Source: Macrothele yani (lineage: Eukaryota > Arthropoda > Arachnida > Araneae > Macrothelidae). From it: a stretch of 64,000 bases of DNA. The position numbers and the translations under genes are program-made. The stretch spans positions 45,340,905-45,404,904 of the forward strand of contig CM077010.1 of assembly GCA_039090855.1 (NCBI GenBank), read 5' to 3'. Under the pieces are notes generated by a model. The model was not told where the DNA came from, made no database searches, and saw only the letters and a list, made by a program, of their open reading frames with translations. Every line of letters begins with the position of its first letter. Position 1 is the first letter of the stretch. This document shows, piece after piece, positions 1 to 11,580 of this stretch.

Positions 1-572
1 CGACAGATTCCACAACGCTGCCATAGCTGCCCTTTATCCGACGTCGGACATAACCATTCAAGGTCGCCACTCGGAATTGTAGGGGATTTGCAAACCCCCT
101 CGCTAACGCTCTCTTTCTGGAAGATCTCTCGCCCCTTGGGGCCGACTTACCCCTTATGCAAGAAACGAACTGCCACTCCTCGCCACTTTTTCATAGATGG
201 CGCACTTGGGACTTCATCTTTTACCATGCTTTCCGTTACTCTGTGCACGGTGGTACAGCAGGAGTATCAGTCTGCCATCTCCGCAATCCGTGAAAGCTAC
301 TTCTATGCTACGCTGTTACACCAAGTCCGTTACATCTCACGGTGAGTTAAGACTCTGCATTACATTTTTGATGTTCTTTCGCACTGCGGTGCCACGCCTG
401 TGATTATTTTGTTCTTCCTCAAGCATTGCTTTGTTTGCATCACGTTGTAAATTTGTCATTACTCATTCAATGTACATATCATCGCTTTTATGAGTTTGCA
501 TCATTCCTGTTCATTTCTTTGGGACGATTCCATGTTGCTCGTCTCCTGTTTTGTTACATTAAATCAATTCTG
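1..572. other. No recognisable feature
   Basis: Only short overlapping reading frames occur here. I see no transposase, LINE or SINE similarity and no tandem repeat. Confidence 0.4.
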
Positions 573-1707
573 AAACCACCTTTGGCCTTAATGCATGCAC
601 TGACCCTTCGAGACATGCTTTCGACAAGGTTTTGGAACACAGCGATAGATATGCGCTTCCATTCAGTACATAATGCTGCCGCTAACTGTTGCTTAGTAGT
701 AGGTCTTGGTTCCAAATTTCTTATGCGGGATTCTAATTCATCCCATAAGTGCTCTATGGGATTAAGGTCAGGGCTCTGTGCAGGCTAATCCACACACGAT
801 ATGGAATTATTGTCAAACTACGCCATAATAATGCTTGCTTTATAGCTCGGTGTATTATTCTGCTGGTACCAACAAGGCTCGGTTCCATAGTATTGCCACA
901 GAGTTCGTAGGGCATAATTTTCCAGAATTACGAGGTAGACGTGCTGGTTAACAGGTTTGTTCACGATAACCAATGAGCCTGGACCATACCATGTAAAACA
1001 GTACCACACACTTACACTGCCAGCTCCTACCTTGACCGTAGGAACAGTACATTGTGAATAAATAGCGTTCCCTAGGCTTCCTCTATACCGACACACGGCC
1101 ATCAGTCTGATGTATCGTTTTATTGGATTCATCAGTCTGTAGGATCGGTTTCCATTGATCTACAGTCCACGATAGATGTTCTTTACACCATGGTAAACGA
1201 CGAGTAGCATTCAGAGTGGAGATGAAAGGCTTATGAGCAGCAGCACGACCACGGTAACCCATGGAATGAAGTTCTCTGCAAATAGTACGTGTACATACCG
1301 AGGTTCCATCATTTTTACTCACCTGTACACTGAGGTCTTGTTCAGTACTCCATCAATTAGCTGTAACGACTCTCCTGAGGCTGCCGTCCTCTATCACCGA
1401 TTTTCTTTGGTCTGCCGGTACGTTTTGCTGCTTCATGTGTCTTCCACGTACTCAGTACTTCCAAAACAGTTGACTTGGGTATGTTTAAACGCCTCTCGGT
1501 TTCTCGTATGGACAACCCACTAATATAACACCGAACAATCTTTCCTTTATCAATCTCAGTTCTCTTCCACCGCGACATTTTCCGTTTATCTCACAGTGCG
1601 ATATGATCGCGGTCAGCTGCAAGCTTGTTTTTATACGGTCTGTACCGCGCATCTTAACAACGCAGCGGTGCCGTTCATTTGCTTTTGAAGATGTGCCAGG
1701 TGACCTC
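573..1707 (-). pseudogene. Tc1-like transposase element, family A, copy 1 (degenerate)
   Basis: This is a Tc1/mariner-superfamily element read on the minus strand. The N-terminal paired-type helix-turn-helix lies at 1357-1578 (SIRETERRLNIPKSTV, then the GRPKK linker). The middle domain is at about 1083-1322 and ends in the WxxxLQTDES catalytic motif. The segment at 818-1132 carries VNQHVYLVIL and YQQNN. The C-terminus at about 577-800 carries AQSPDLNPIEHLWDEL and CIKAKGG. The second catalytic Asp of the usual QQDNA motif reads Asn here (QQNN). Several frameshifts separate the blocks, so no intact protein is possible. The 5' terminal repeat is at about 1670-1707. The 3' end stops just after the C-terminal codons, so the far terminal repeat is missing. 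Two related copies lie at 15456-19507 and 59425-60646. The family is clear; exact ends are approximate. Confidence 0.88.
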
Positions 1708-1727
1708 AGTATATTATACATAACATC

Positions 1728-1800
1728 TATGCCATACACCGGGATTCGAACCCGACCGCATCACGGACAAATGGACTAAGCCAACGCTTAGTTCACGGTG
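1728..1800 (-). repeat. tRNA-derived SINE head fragment
   Basis: On the minus strand a B box (GGGTTCGAATCCCGG) follows an A-box-like TAAGCGTTGGC about 40 bp upstream. The same head occurs in the better-preserved SINEs at 4284 and 47997. The body downstream of the head is not recognisable, so this is a partial or old copy. Confidence 0.6.
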
Positions 1801-2439
1801 TTAACCCATGATTTCAATCTAGTTTTCTTCCAAAAACATTTTGGTGACGAAAGTACCATTAATGTATTAAATTTAGCACTAAAAGTTTTCATAAATTGGT
1901 AATTTGATTGCTGCATTGTAAAATAAATGGCAAATGCTGGTCCATCACTTGCATCAGATATGTGTTTCAATATGATGCGCTGAGAATACGCAAAATAGAT
2001 TTTTAATTCTGGAAATCTATTGTACAAATGTGGTTAAAACAATTAAGGGCTGGTACAATCGTTGCCAGAAGCAATGTGTTTATTGGTTAAGTGCGCGTGA
2101 ATAACACGTTTTGCGGCTTCAATGGACATGAGGGGAATAGCAGACATTTATCAAACTGTCAAGTGATATTGATCCAACGAAACTGCGCTTTCACATCTTT
2201 GTAATGAGGCAAAGAACTGATAATAATGCTAACGAACCCTCGAAAGCGCATATGATTAATTGATTTTCATAATTTTCATCAAATTTTGTTTGTTTATTCA
2301 TTTTTTTCGCCTCAGAAATCGCTGAACTAAAGTGCTATCAATAATGGTATCAAATATTCCTTCAGTTGGTGTAGCCCTTCTTTTAAAAGCGGATATGGCG
2401 ATCTAGAGATCGAGTCCAAACTTTGTTACAATGTAATAA
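1801..2439. other. AT-rich DNA, nothing recognised
   Basis: No long reading frame, terminal repeat or tandem repeat could be identified. Confidence 0.4.
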
Positions 2440-3000
2440 AAAGAAAAGCTACCATGCACTCATTATTGCGTATAGGCGTGTGAAATTTTGTCCATTCCCT
2501 GAAAAAACCTTACATACATAACCTTGTGAAATTTTGTACCCCAGGAACAATGGTCAGAGCTATAACTTATAAAAAAATTTCATGGACTGATACTGCTCAA
2601 AATACTTTTGAAAATACTTCTTAAAATAATGCCTGGTTTTCAGGCAGGGGCATAGATGCATATCTTATATTTGTCGATATATCTGCTCCTAACAGCCCAA
2701 TTTGAAAAATTATTTCTTTGTTGGCGATCGTTTCCGCTGCGAAACGTTTCTCGTATAATTTAAAATTTTTCTTAACGCACATGTATGCCACCAGAGGGCG
2801 TAAGTTGACGTTTCCGTTAAGAGCATTATCCGCGGGATTAAAAACCCGATTGGAAAATTTCTTTCTTCGGTCAGATACTACTGTTTTCCATACCGGTTCC
2901 ATTGATTTTGAATAGTTTTGATAAATTTAATTCGTATCAGAACGGATTCAAAAGGCATGCTCATTATACCCGAAATTCCGGTGTCATCATTCTTGTTTAG
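2440..3000. repeat. Short dispersed copy of the 151-bp tandem-repeat element
   Basis: Two monomers carry the motif positions at about 2637-2655 (CAGGCAGGGGCATAG) and 2787-2802 (GCCACCAGAGGGCGTA), spaced about 150 bp. The downstream part (about 2820-3000, with GGGATTAAAAACCCGATT and TTTTCCATACCGGTTCCATT) matches the end of the large array at 47500-47690 almost line for line. This is therefore a short member of the same dispersed family as 42941-47690. No coding capacity is visible. Confidence 0.75.
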
Positions 3001-3057
3001 GAATTTCATCTTTTCGTGATGTGTGTAATTAAACCTGCAACAGAACATTTACATCGA

Positions 3058-4225
3058 TGAGCTATTACGTTATGACCATCTACCTAATGAGCTATAGAAC
3101 ACCCTTTAGCCGGCAAAAAAGCTGCCACTCGACGAGGCAGCGATTCGATGAGGTGGCGATTCGATATCCTGGGGTATCTGGTACCATAATGTCAACAGCA
3201 GGTCCTCCAGTTTCCGTACATTTCGGGGTGGTGGTGATTTAATGCGAACCCGATTTTCCAAGTCGAGTCACAAATGTTCGATTGCGTTCATGTCAGGTGA
3301 ATTTGGAGGCCAGGGCATTAACAGAAAGTCACCAGCATGTTCCTCGAACCACTCCTTGACGATTCCGGCAGTGTGGCATAGCGCATTATCCTTTTGGTAA
3401 TGACCATCACCAGCAGGGAACACAGTTGCCATGAATGGGTGAACTTGGTCAGCAACGATGTTCAGATACCTGACAGTTGTCAGAGATTGTGCTTTTGGGA
3501 TAATTGGGTTTAAAGTGTCCTAAGAAAACATCGCGCACAGCAGAACACCGCCGCCGCCACTGGCCTGTTTCCGCCCAACAGTGCATCCAGGTGGTATAGG
3601 CACCGTTGGAAATCGGCATATCCGCACTCGGCCGTCTACGTGATGCAACAGGAATCTTGATTCGTCAGATAAGGACAATTTCTTGCAATATCGATTATCT
3701 TGGGGCCGTTTCATGCGTTGTTGGCGATGACGTGCAGTGAGCATGAAGACCCAGCTGGGTCTTCGGCTATGCAGGCCCATGCGCAGAAGGCTGCGATGAA
3801 CTGTGTGCTGTGACACATTGCCCGGATCACCGCTGTTGCATGTGATTTATCACACTGCGGTTGCTGTAAAGAATGAGTGACATTCTGCGCTCCCCTCTGG
3901 CATCAATGGGATGCGGACGACACACGGCCAAACGACGGTTCGTCGTTTGGCCATCTGTGCACCCCTTTTTATACGTACTCACTACAGCGGCACGTGAACA
4001 ACCCACAAGCCGCGCCGTTTCTGAGATCGTAGTTCCGTAGCGCCGTGCCATCACAATTTGTCCTTTATCAAACTCCGACAAATCGTCAGCTTTTCTCATT
4101 CTGACTCCGAACCTGTACTAACAGAAGGCCGGTCCTCGGGTTGCATATTCAGTGCTCTGTGAACTTCACCTGCGCAACCGTTCGGTCTCCAGGCGCGCTC
4201 TTTTTGTTGGGGATGGTCATAATGG
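3058..4225 (-). pseudogene. Tc1-like transposase element, family B, degenerate copy
   Basis: The DNA-binding domain at 3827-4099 begins [22 protein letters not shown] and continues with the helix-turn-helix [19 protein letters not shown]. The middle segment at 3520-3816 contains HTVHRSLLRMGLHSRRP and the catalytic LSDESRFLLHH. Further downstream on the minus strand, a frameshifted C-terminal part reads NAIEH and ends with the RRVAAF-like tail near 3120. The outer ends share TTATGACCATC in inverted orientation (about 3070 and 4190-4205), consistent with terminal repeats of this family; a related copy lies at 56179-56835. Frameshifts between blocks make it a pseudogene. Confidence 0.85.
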
Positions 4226-4283
4226 AATGGTTCTTCAGTGTATATCACGTGGTTCTCAAACAAAACACAGAATGAAGCATTTC

Positions 4284-4497
4284 GCCGCCCCGGTGGCGCA
4301 GTGGTCTAAGGCGTTGGCCTCTGATCATTCGTCCGAAGGGGTCCGGGTTCGAATCCCGATGAGGCATGGATGTTGTGTTTGTCTTACGGCACTGGCTCTC
4401 TCCCTTCCCTGGAACCAGTGACCCTAAATTAGGGACGGGCGACTGCTTATAGCCCATTGAGTTGCTCACGGTGGTCGTTAAACCTCCAATCAACAAC
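4284..4497 (+). mobile_element. tRNA-derived SINE with target-site duplication
   Basis: The tRNA-like head starts at about 4287 with an A box (TGGCGCAGTGGTCTAAGGCG) and a B box (GGGTTCGAATCCC). The body is shared with many copies in this window (GGCACTGGCTCTCTCCC, CCCTAAATTAGGGACGGGCG, GCTCACGGTGGTCGTTAAAC), and the tail is CAA-rich. A perfect 13-bp duplication, AATGAAGCATTTC, flanks it at 4271-4283 and 4498-4510. That is direct evidence for retroposition. The head resembles a class II (Ser/Leu-type) tRNA with a long variable arm. It is not a working tRNA gene. Confidence 0.92.
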
Positions 4498-4510
4498 AAT
4501 GAAGCATTTC

Positions 4511-4979
4511 ATTGATAAAAGACTCTGAATCATATCTACATAGTAGATAAAAAGCAGCAAAGCTGAAGATGTGTTAGAACTGTTAGTCGTAATTTTTTTG
4601 GTAAACTTTTTCCATAAGGAAGTACCTTCTGAGCTCTGCGGGTAGTACATAACTTTACATACCTATACCTGTAGTTAGTAGTGTGAAGCTATTCTGGCAC
4701 CGAGGAAGAAAGCTACATGCTGGAATCAAACCACGAACATTTTCAGTATCGAAAATGTCTGTCGGCACAAGTGTGTTTTGGTGCATTCACATGTGCTATA
4801 TCTTGAATATTTTGAGACAAGGAACCACACCAAAATGACCATTGACGCAAAAGAACCAATATTTGCAACTGAGAAAAACATATTAGCTCATTACGGGAAT
4901 GATATATTTCCTTGTGGATTAGAAGAATTAATACAACAGAGCTCGACTGCGAAAAGCAACCAGTATCTCTATAAAACTT
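4511..4979. other. No recognised feature
   Basis: A 79-codon frame at 4778-5017 has no recognisable motif and runs into the foldback. I do not call it a gene. Confidence 0.35.
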
Positions 4980-5644
4980 CGTTGTTAATATATATCAAAT
5001 ACGTGGACATAATGTAAATGGACGATGTCATCGCTCTTTCCATGTTATTTTTTAAACAACGCATAGCGACTGAAAAATTGTATTCCGGCACCGCTGGGAT
5101 CGAACCCCAGAACTCTCGATAACTAGTCGAGTGCGTTAGAATTTACGCTACAGCGCCAACAATTCTGAGCGCCATGCGTGGTATATCATTTATCAGCTAC
5201 AATCAAATAGCTGTTGTGTTAAATGCCACCAAATGACGCCATCTCAGTTGCTGAGATGGCATCATCTGGTGGCATTTAACCACCAGATGACGCCATCTCA
5301 GCAACTGAGATGGCGGTTTGATTTCAGCAATTAAACGTATTTGATATATATTAACAATTTCTATCGCCCTTTGAATTTATCAGCTACAATTAAATAGCTG
5401 TTGTGTTAAATGCCACCAGATGACGCCATCTCAGTTGCTGAGACCATCAATACGTATTCGTGTAGTCAGATGCTGACTGATATACCACGCATGGCGCTGA
5501 GAATTGTTGGCGCTGTAGCGTAAATTCGAACGCACTCGACTAGTTATCGAGAGTTCTGGGGTTCGGTGCCGGAATACAATTTTTCAGTCGCTATGCGTTG
5601 TTTAAAAAATAACGTGGTAAGAGCGATGACATCGTCCATTTAAA
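4980..5644. repeat. Compound foldback element with tRNA-like arms
   Basis: The outer inverted arms run 5016-5188 and 5478-5644 (GGACGATGTCATCGCTCTT, CAACGCATAGCGACTGAAAA, GGCGCTGTAGCG). Each arm carries a tRNA-like block with a B box (GGGGTTCGATCCC, read inward on the minus strand for the left arm). The centre holds a direct repeat beginning TTTATCAGCTACAAT (about 5188 and 5378) and a near-palindrome around ATGACGCCATCTCAG (5219-5279). A second inverted pair, TTGTTAATATATATCAAATA and its complement, is at 4982-5003 and 5335-5356. There is no coding capacity. It looks like a foldback/MITE built partly from a tRNA-derived SINE. Confidence 0.85.
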
Positions 5645-6492
5645 TTTCGTTGTTTTGAATGGTATGCACATGGTTTTGCAAAATGGCGGTCTTGAAAAAA
5701 TTCAACTAGTATATCAGGCAATTTGAGGGAGCATTTTCTTGGAAATCAAAAGATGAACACCACTAATTAATAACTTTTAACTTACTTAGATTTCTGTCGA
5801 AAGTAAGAAAAGGCGCTAAATATCATTTATCTCAAAAATTAAAACGAGGAAATCTTAAACGCCACTTAATGAAAATCAGAAAAAACGCCTATTCTTTACA
5901 CATTTTATTTTAAATAAAATTTCAACAGAAGATAAATTTTCAAAATATTTACATTTTTTTTTAATTTTTTAACGGAAGTAATCTGCTTTCGAAAATTTCA
6001 AACAGCACACTGCCACTTATAAGAAATGATCAGGGTCAGATAATTCGAGAAACACGTTCTTCAGATAAATAATTAAGTTCAAAATTGGCTTCAAAAGAAG
6101 AGGGTTATGTCAAAACAGAAGAAATTAAGCAAAATAAATAAATTCCATTTTTTATTACGACTAGATATTTACTTCAGAATAAAGAAACGCTATTTCGTAT
6201 TTAGACTAACTTTAGTACTTAGAAGTATTATAATTTAAGTACCCTACAGTAACACTATCTTTATTACCTTAAAAACAATACAAACGTAGAAGTATCTTAA
6301 GAAATTTTTTTATCAGCATAGATTTCTTTATCAGCAAGAAGTTCTTTATCAGCATAGCCCATTTGTTCGGGGTACTAATTTGCATCAGGTAATGACGAAA
6401 AAGTAAAATATTTGAAAGTTCTTTCTTAAGTAAGTATTGTTATCACCACTCTAGTGAATAATTTGTTATAAATTCAAGGTTTGAAGCTTATG
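5645..6492. other. AT-rich DNA, nothing recognised
   Basis: Very AT-rich, with no reading frame over 60 codons that looks coding. No terminal repeats found. Confidence 0.4.
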
Positions 6493-7088
6493 CAGTAGAC
6501 TCTCGCTAATCCGACCATCCCTTGCAGAGGGGAGCCGGATTAGCGAGAGTGCCGGATTACAGAGTGCATAAACATTCAGTTTAATTCTTCATTAAATTTA
6601 ATGCTACAATTACAAGTTTACTATGTGTAGTACATATGTATTTAAAAAACAAAACAAATAAGAGACAAGCATATGATAATAGTAAAACAACACGATGAGT
6701 ACGTACTATACTAAATTAAAATCATATCAGTACAGTAAAGCGCGATATGCATACGTACGTATTATGCATAGTAAAAGAAACTTACAATTGCAATACAGCA
6801 CAGATGAAATATTGCATTTTCTACTCGGTGTGGTCACTTCGGAACATGTAACAGATTTTTGTCTGCTTTAATGAAGATGCTTTTTTGTAATATTCTTAAT
6901 TACTTTGAGGATCCTTCCTACTTTTATTTTGAATCGAATTACGTGAACGTTAGTGCTAATTAAAAACAGAACAACGTTGAAATTGAAAACGTGACTCGTA
7001 TATGAAGTATAATTCATACTAGTCTGAAATTTAACACGCTTTCTGCAACCAAAAACCACGCAAGAAGGCCGGATTAGCGAGTCTACTG
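6493..7088. mobile_element. pogo/Tigger-type MITE
   Basis: The left end reads CAGTAGACTCTCGCTAATCC. The right end, read on the minus strand, is CAGTAGACTCGCTAATCCGG. This terminal sequence (CAGTAGACTC...CTAATCCGG) is characteristic of pogo/Tigger-like elements. A second inverted copy of the left end, CGGATTAGCGAGAGT, lies only about 35 bp inside, giving a subterminal hairpin at 6497-6551. A TA follows the right end, but the base pair before the left end is not TA, so one duplication copy has mutated. The 596-bp interior is AT-rich without transposase. Non-autonomous. Confidence 0.75.
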
Positions 7089-8989
7089 TAGTTTCATTTT
7101 CTGTAAATATTGCACTTAACTACAGAGTGAAATAGCACAACCTATAAGAAACAATTCTTAATAAGATTTTCTGAGTATCTGATGCAGTATAAATAATTAC
7201 AGTCAGCCACAACGCGACAGAAAATCCATTGAATGAGTGCTGGACCTTAATACAAAAATTGGAAAAATAAATGGTTATAACGTCTTGATATATAACTCGA
7301 TATTCATGAATCGTCTCTTTCGATTTCAGTTCGGTTTTGAATCACTATAAACCATGCAGGACACCGTTTTTAGAATGTTCACTTCTTTCGTTCTTTGTAA
7401 GAAATAGCTATTGGTTTCTTTCCCCTGTTCGATTTTACTTTAATTCAATAACCATAAAATTGGGATGTGCCATTTTTCAGAGCCTTAGATGATAATACAA
7501 AGTGCCAAAAGTTCCAGTCAATAACTATTGGAAATTTTATCGGTTTTTAAACTGCACCTTTTCTCCCCCTTCCATTTGTTGCGTTATTGTTTTTTTTTTT
7601 TTTCGATTTTATAAATATCAAATAGGTTAGGGTGACTTTTATATCACTAGAAGTTTGACTAATTTTGCTACCACAACAATGCGGAAAACATCTGCGATCA
7701 TAGAAAAGTGGGAAGAGTTAATTTCTTGCCCTTGTATTTAGCAAAATTGACTGACATCTTAATTGTTCCACAGCTCAGTTTTCTCACATCAAAGGATTTG
7801 CAAATATATGTTCATACTTCCTATTCACTATGGGGACTATGTCTTAGCACTGTTCTGGAATACGTGAAATAAATTGCCGTTTTCTTTATATATTTTCTCT
7901 ACTCACTTTTATAAAAAAAACTAACTTTTATGCTAAAATAATTTCACACAGCGACAAAAAGTAACACTAATCTGGAACCAATTTCAAGAAAATCTTTTTA
8001 CAGGTTTCGATTTTAAAAAGGAAATTTCAACAACCGAAAGCAATTACTTCCCAGTTATTAGAAAATTATTAAGTTTTGAAAGCTAATTATTTTAATGAAG
8101 GCTGAAGGATTAAGATATTCGACGACAAAAATGCGTTAACACGAATCCCTGTTAAAGCATAGGATTTCGAGTGAAATGGAAGATTTTTCAAGAACGAATC
8201 ACGTGCTTCTCTTAGAGTGCTTCCGTTATTGAATAAAGGTTGAAGAAACTTCGAAACATACTCGTATTTCTATCCCTGCGTTTCAGTTACACTAGGAGAG
8301 CAAATAAATAATTCTCGGTTGCGGGATATTGGTTTCGGAAAAAGACATTTGTTTTCAAGATATGGGACTCTGGAGAAGCGAAGCTTGGGAGGGGGCGAAT
8401 GACACTGCAGACTGTCGCATTCCGATGCCGTGCTGTTTAATGTAGTAAGCCAAAGACTTAAATTGTCTTCCATTTTTCTCTCTTAAAACCAGGGGGGAAA
8501 GTTGTGTACATATGTATAAGTTACACTCCTGTAATGCAAAAGGCTGTAGAAAACAGATGCCTAGAAGACTACGAATTCCGTTCACTGTCAATAAACTTCA
8601 CGCGAATTCCTTTGCCTCTAAGTTGATGAAACTAAACAGTGTATTGTGTTGTGTATTAGTCAAGAATAATTTCTTTTAAAAATAAAGGCTGTGACATGGT
8701 ATAAAGTTTTAACTTTGTTAGCTGTATGTTTAAATAGTTAACTACGTAGCTAGTAATTGACTAATGGTCTTACAGTGGTTTCCATAAATTAGGGAAAGAA
8801 CAGAAAAAACACGATAACTCAAGAAATGTATGAAATTTGGTGAAAGCCTGTATCATATTGTACATCAGATAGAACATTCTGTAAAACACACTTCATTCCG
8901 ACCAAAGTGGCCACATACAGAACCAGCTGAAAAATAAAGTGTTAAAATAAAATATAAAATACTTCAATAGAGAATGGGTCACCTCTCAC
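7089..8989. other. AT-rich DNA, nothing recognised
   Basis: About 1.9 kb of AT-rich sequence with a T homopolymer near 7589-7602. No coding similarity, tandem array or terminal repeat seen. Confidence 0.4.
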
Positions 8990-9905
8990 AGCAGCGCAGT
9001 CCTCACATGTATGTTTTATGCTTTGATGGTGTGTAGAAGCTCAGTAGGTAACAACGATCATTGCTCGTACATGTCTAAGCCCCTGCAGATCTTGAGAGCA
9101 CAGCAAAACGTCCTCCTAGAGCAAGCTGACGTGCTCGATCGGATTAAAATAGGGAGACCTGGCAGACAAATCCAAAGAGAAAATGATCTTTTCATGAATA
9201 TATTGTTCTACCAGCCTTGCTCAGTGGGGAAGGGCATTGTCTTGCATGAGAAATATCTCCTATGGCACTTACATAAGCGTAGAGATAGAGGTGCACGACG
9301 TCATCCCTAGAGCGTCGAGCATTCATGGGTCCGCCTGGAAGCACATAGAGAGAGGTCTGTGCGTCTACAAGAGAAGATACCATTCCAAACTAGCACGCTA
9401 CCAGTACCATAATTATCTCTTTCATATGCTTGAGAGAAATTTACGTGCTCCTCGTTCTCTCCACGTTACAGCAAATCTTGCATCGTTCTGCAAAGCAAAT
9501 ATAGATTACTCTGTGAATAGTACTTCTACTGGTTTACAGTCCAGTTCAAGTCATGCCCAATTCAAACGTTCCCCCTGTGATAAGAGGCACATAGAGTGTT
9601 GGTAGCAAAGCATAAAGACTTTCTTCGTGAATCTTTCTGCGGACAGTGAAAGCTGATACCACTGTTCCTCTACTCGCAGCAAGAGCAGACCGCAGTTGTG
9701 CCGGGTAGCCGTTCTCTTCCTCCGCGCAGTTAATCGGAGGTATATGTTATCTAGTGATGTTGTAACCCTAGTCAATGCTTTGCTGTCCTTCGGGAAGATG
9801 ATTTCGCATTTTAAAACTGGTTCCGTAGTCCGGCAGTCGCTTGCAGAAGGTCTAACATGCAGCCATCTTGCAACTTTCACCTGTCTTTGGCCTGCTTCCA
9901 CGTAT
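8990..9905 (-). pseudogene. Decayed Tc1-like transposase, family C
   Basis: The minus strand preserves a diffuse Tc1-like order. At 9640-9800 it reads LTARRKRTATRHNCGLLLL followed by a VVSAFTVRRR-like block when frameshifts are allowed. Near 9060-9230 there is a diverged catalytic and C-terminal region (HARQCPSPLSKAGRTIYS, equivalent to the MQDNAxPHxAR block, then a SPYFNPIEH-like stretch across frames). Many stops and shifts are present. A homologous but shorter remnant lies at 41560-41900. The assignment rests on weak, frameshifted matches. Confidence 0.55.
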
Positions 9906-10735
9906 TTCGATAGCTCTTAACTTAAGTTTCTCTGTTGAATGATGTCTCGCAGCCATTACATGAAATTAGCTATCTTCAAATAATTTATTTACACTCCGAC
10001 GCTTACGGTGTGACGCTTACCTCTGCGATAGCCTGTTTTATGCTGCAGCTTAATCGCATAAACCGATGGCCACTCATTGTATAAAATATCTTGACTACGC
10101 ATTACATGCCACCTCATATCGAAGTTTTGTTCATTTCAAATTATTTCACAAATTACCGCGATTGATTTTTCTGGTTTGTTTTTCCTTTATTAGCTTTCTT
10201 ACTCATATACTTCACTTTAAAAGCAAATAATCAAACGGCCAGGTGGAAAGAACTGGGTTTTCGCTTACGAAATTACAACAGTTTCTTCAAGCAGTTATAA
10301 CTTCAGTGCATCAATGTATTCCACAGCCAGAATGTACTTCCGACAGCTCAAACATCAGTCATAGGACGATGACATTTATTCATCGATCACATGGGTATGA
10401 AATAGGCTCTCATTCGCAATATCTACGTTTAACAATCTACCCGCAGTCTTTTGACAAATCTATAAATAGCCATTTACCCACACTATACATTCAATGCAGT
10501 CATTTTATGTTTCTCTGACTCGCTGTTAGCGTTGCCAAAATGTAAAAGCTGTTCCAAGACGTAGTGCTCAGTTCGTTGAGGAAATCTTTCACCAAAAGGA
10601 ACTAACTTTTCATAAGAAAACAAGTTGGTAAAATTATGCAATGCGTTTATTATGATGCGCTTTACAACATACCAGAAATCATTACTCAAGTTATTACTCA
10701 AATTATAAGGACAATGGCTGTAAAATAAATATCGC
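9906..10735. repeat. LINE-tail remnant and unassigned DNA
   Basis: Sequence at about 9940-10170 aligns with 42334-42610 (ATGATGTCTC, CATTACAT, TTTCACAAAT). At the second locus that DNA lies beside the C-terminal domain of a LINE reverse transcriptase. The same neighbour order (Tc1-like remnant, then LINE tail) occurs at both places. From about 10171 to 10735 nothing is recognised. Confidence 0.45.
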
Positions 10736-11180
10736 TCCTATGACGTGTCCTTCGACCCCATTTCGAGGACATTCAACAGAACCGGTAAATTATATTTCCG
10801 GAACAATATGAAAAAGATTTGTCTCAATCGAAGCATTTGTTCCCAAGTTATAACGCATTAGGGCGATGGAATGGATCCCGCTCTTATGTCGTGACCTTTA
10901 ACCCCATTGCACCCATTTTCAATAGGATTCCTCCCCAGGTGGTCCCTTACCACATACTAAAATTTCATCGAAATAGAATCATTTTTACGCAAGTTATGAC
11001 GCATAAGGACAATGGAATAGAACACTTCTATGTCGTGCCCTTTGACCCCATTTCGCCCATTTTCAACAGAGTTCGTCCCCAGTTGGTTTCCTACCACATA
11101 CCAAACTTTCATCGAAATCGAACCATTTTTACGTGAGTTATCGTGCGGACGAACTGACGGACTGATAGACGGACAAAGTT
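10736..11180. repeat. ~146-bp tandem repeat, three units
   Basis: Three related units start near 10738, 10886 and 11030, recognisable by TATGTCGTG and TTTGACCCCATTTCGCCC. Each also holds CATTTTCAACAGA and CATACTAAAATTTCATCG-like blocks. The array ends with a GACGGAC-rich stretch (about 11147-11176). A 105-codon frame at 10819-11136 spans two units only because stops happen to be absent; its repeated PIAPIFNRIPPQ / PISPIFNRVRPQ reflects the DNA repeat. Confidence 0.75.
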
Positions 11181-11326
11181 GGAGCATGTACGCTTTTTCA
11201 GCCTAGGATTGGAAAGCGTAAACAAACAGAAAATGAAACTTTAATACGAGTACATAAGTCACTGCGGATAAAATACAATGCATAAATGAATTGCATTTTA
11301 GTTACCTTTCATTCATGAAAGGACAC

Positions 11327-11568
11327 TCAAAATAGTATGACTATGCTAATAATCCTAAAGTTTTTGGCGTAGAATAGAAATAAAATTTTCCAAGTTTTCG
11401 CACATCAGCTATATGACTTTTGCAACAATTAGCTGTCTAGCTTCCTTGAGAAAGCCATCTGGTTGATGTGCGAAAGCTTCAAAAGTTTTATTTCTATTCT
11501 ACGCCAAGAAATTTCGGATTATTAGTATAGTCACACTTTGAGTATAATTGGTGTATAGTTCCTACTTA
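11327..11568. mobile_element. Foldback MITE with 12-bp flanking duplication
   Basis: Inverted arms of about 75 bp run 11331-11406 and 11466-11540 (GGCGTAGAATAGAAATAAAA, CTAATAATCC, GCACATCA). Perfect direct repeats ATGAAAGGACAC at 11315-11326 and 11569-11580 bracket it. The arms resemble those of the larger element at 23633-24640. No coding capacity. Confidence 0.8.
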
Positions 11569-11580
11569 ATGAAAGGACAC

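Noticed and set aside
4287..4370. Apparent tRNA genes at several SINE heads (also 12150-12225, 14485-14560, 47999-48080)
   Set aside because: Each is followed by the same non-tRNA body and tail, and four are bracketed by target duplications, so they are SINE promoters rather than tRNA genes.
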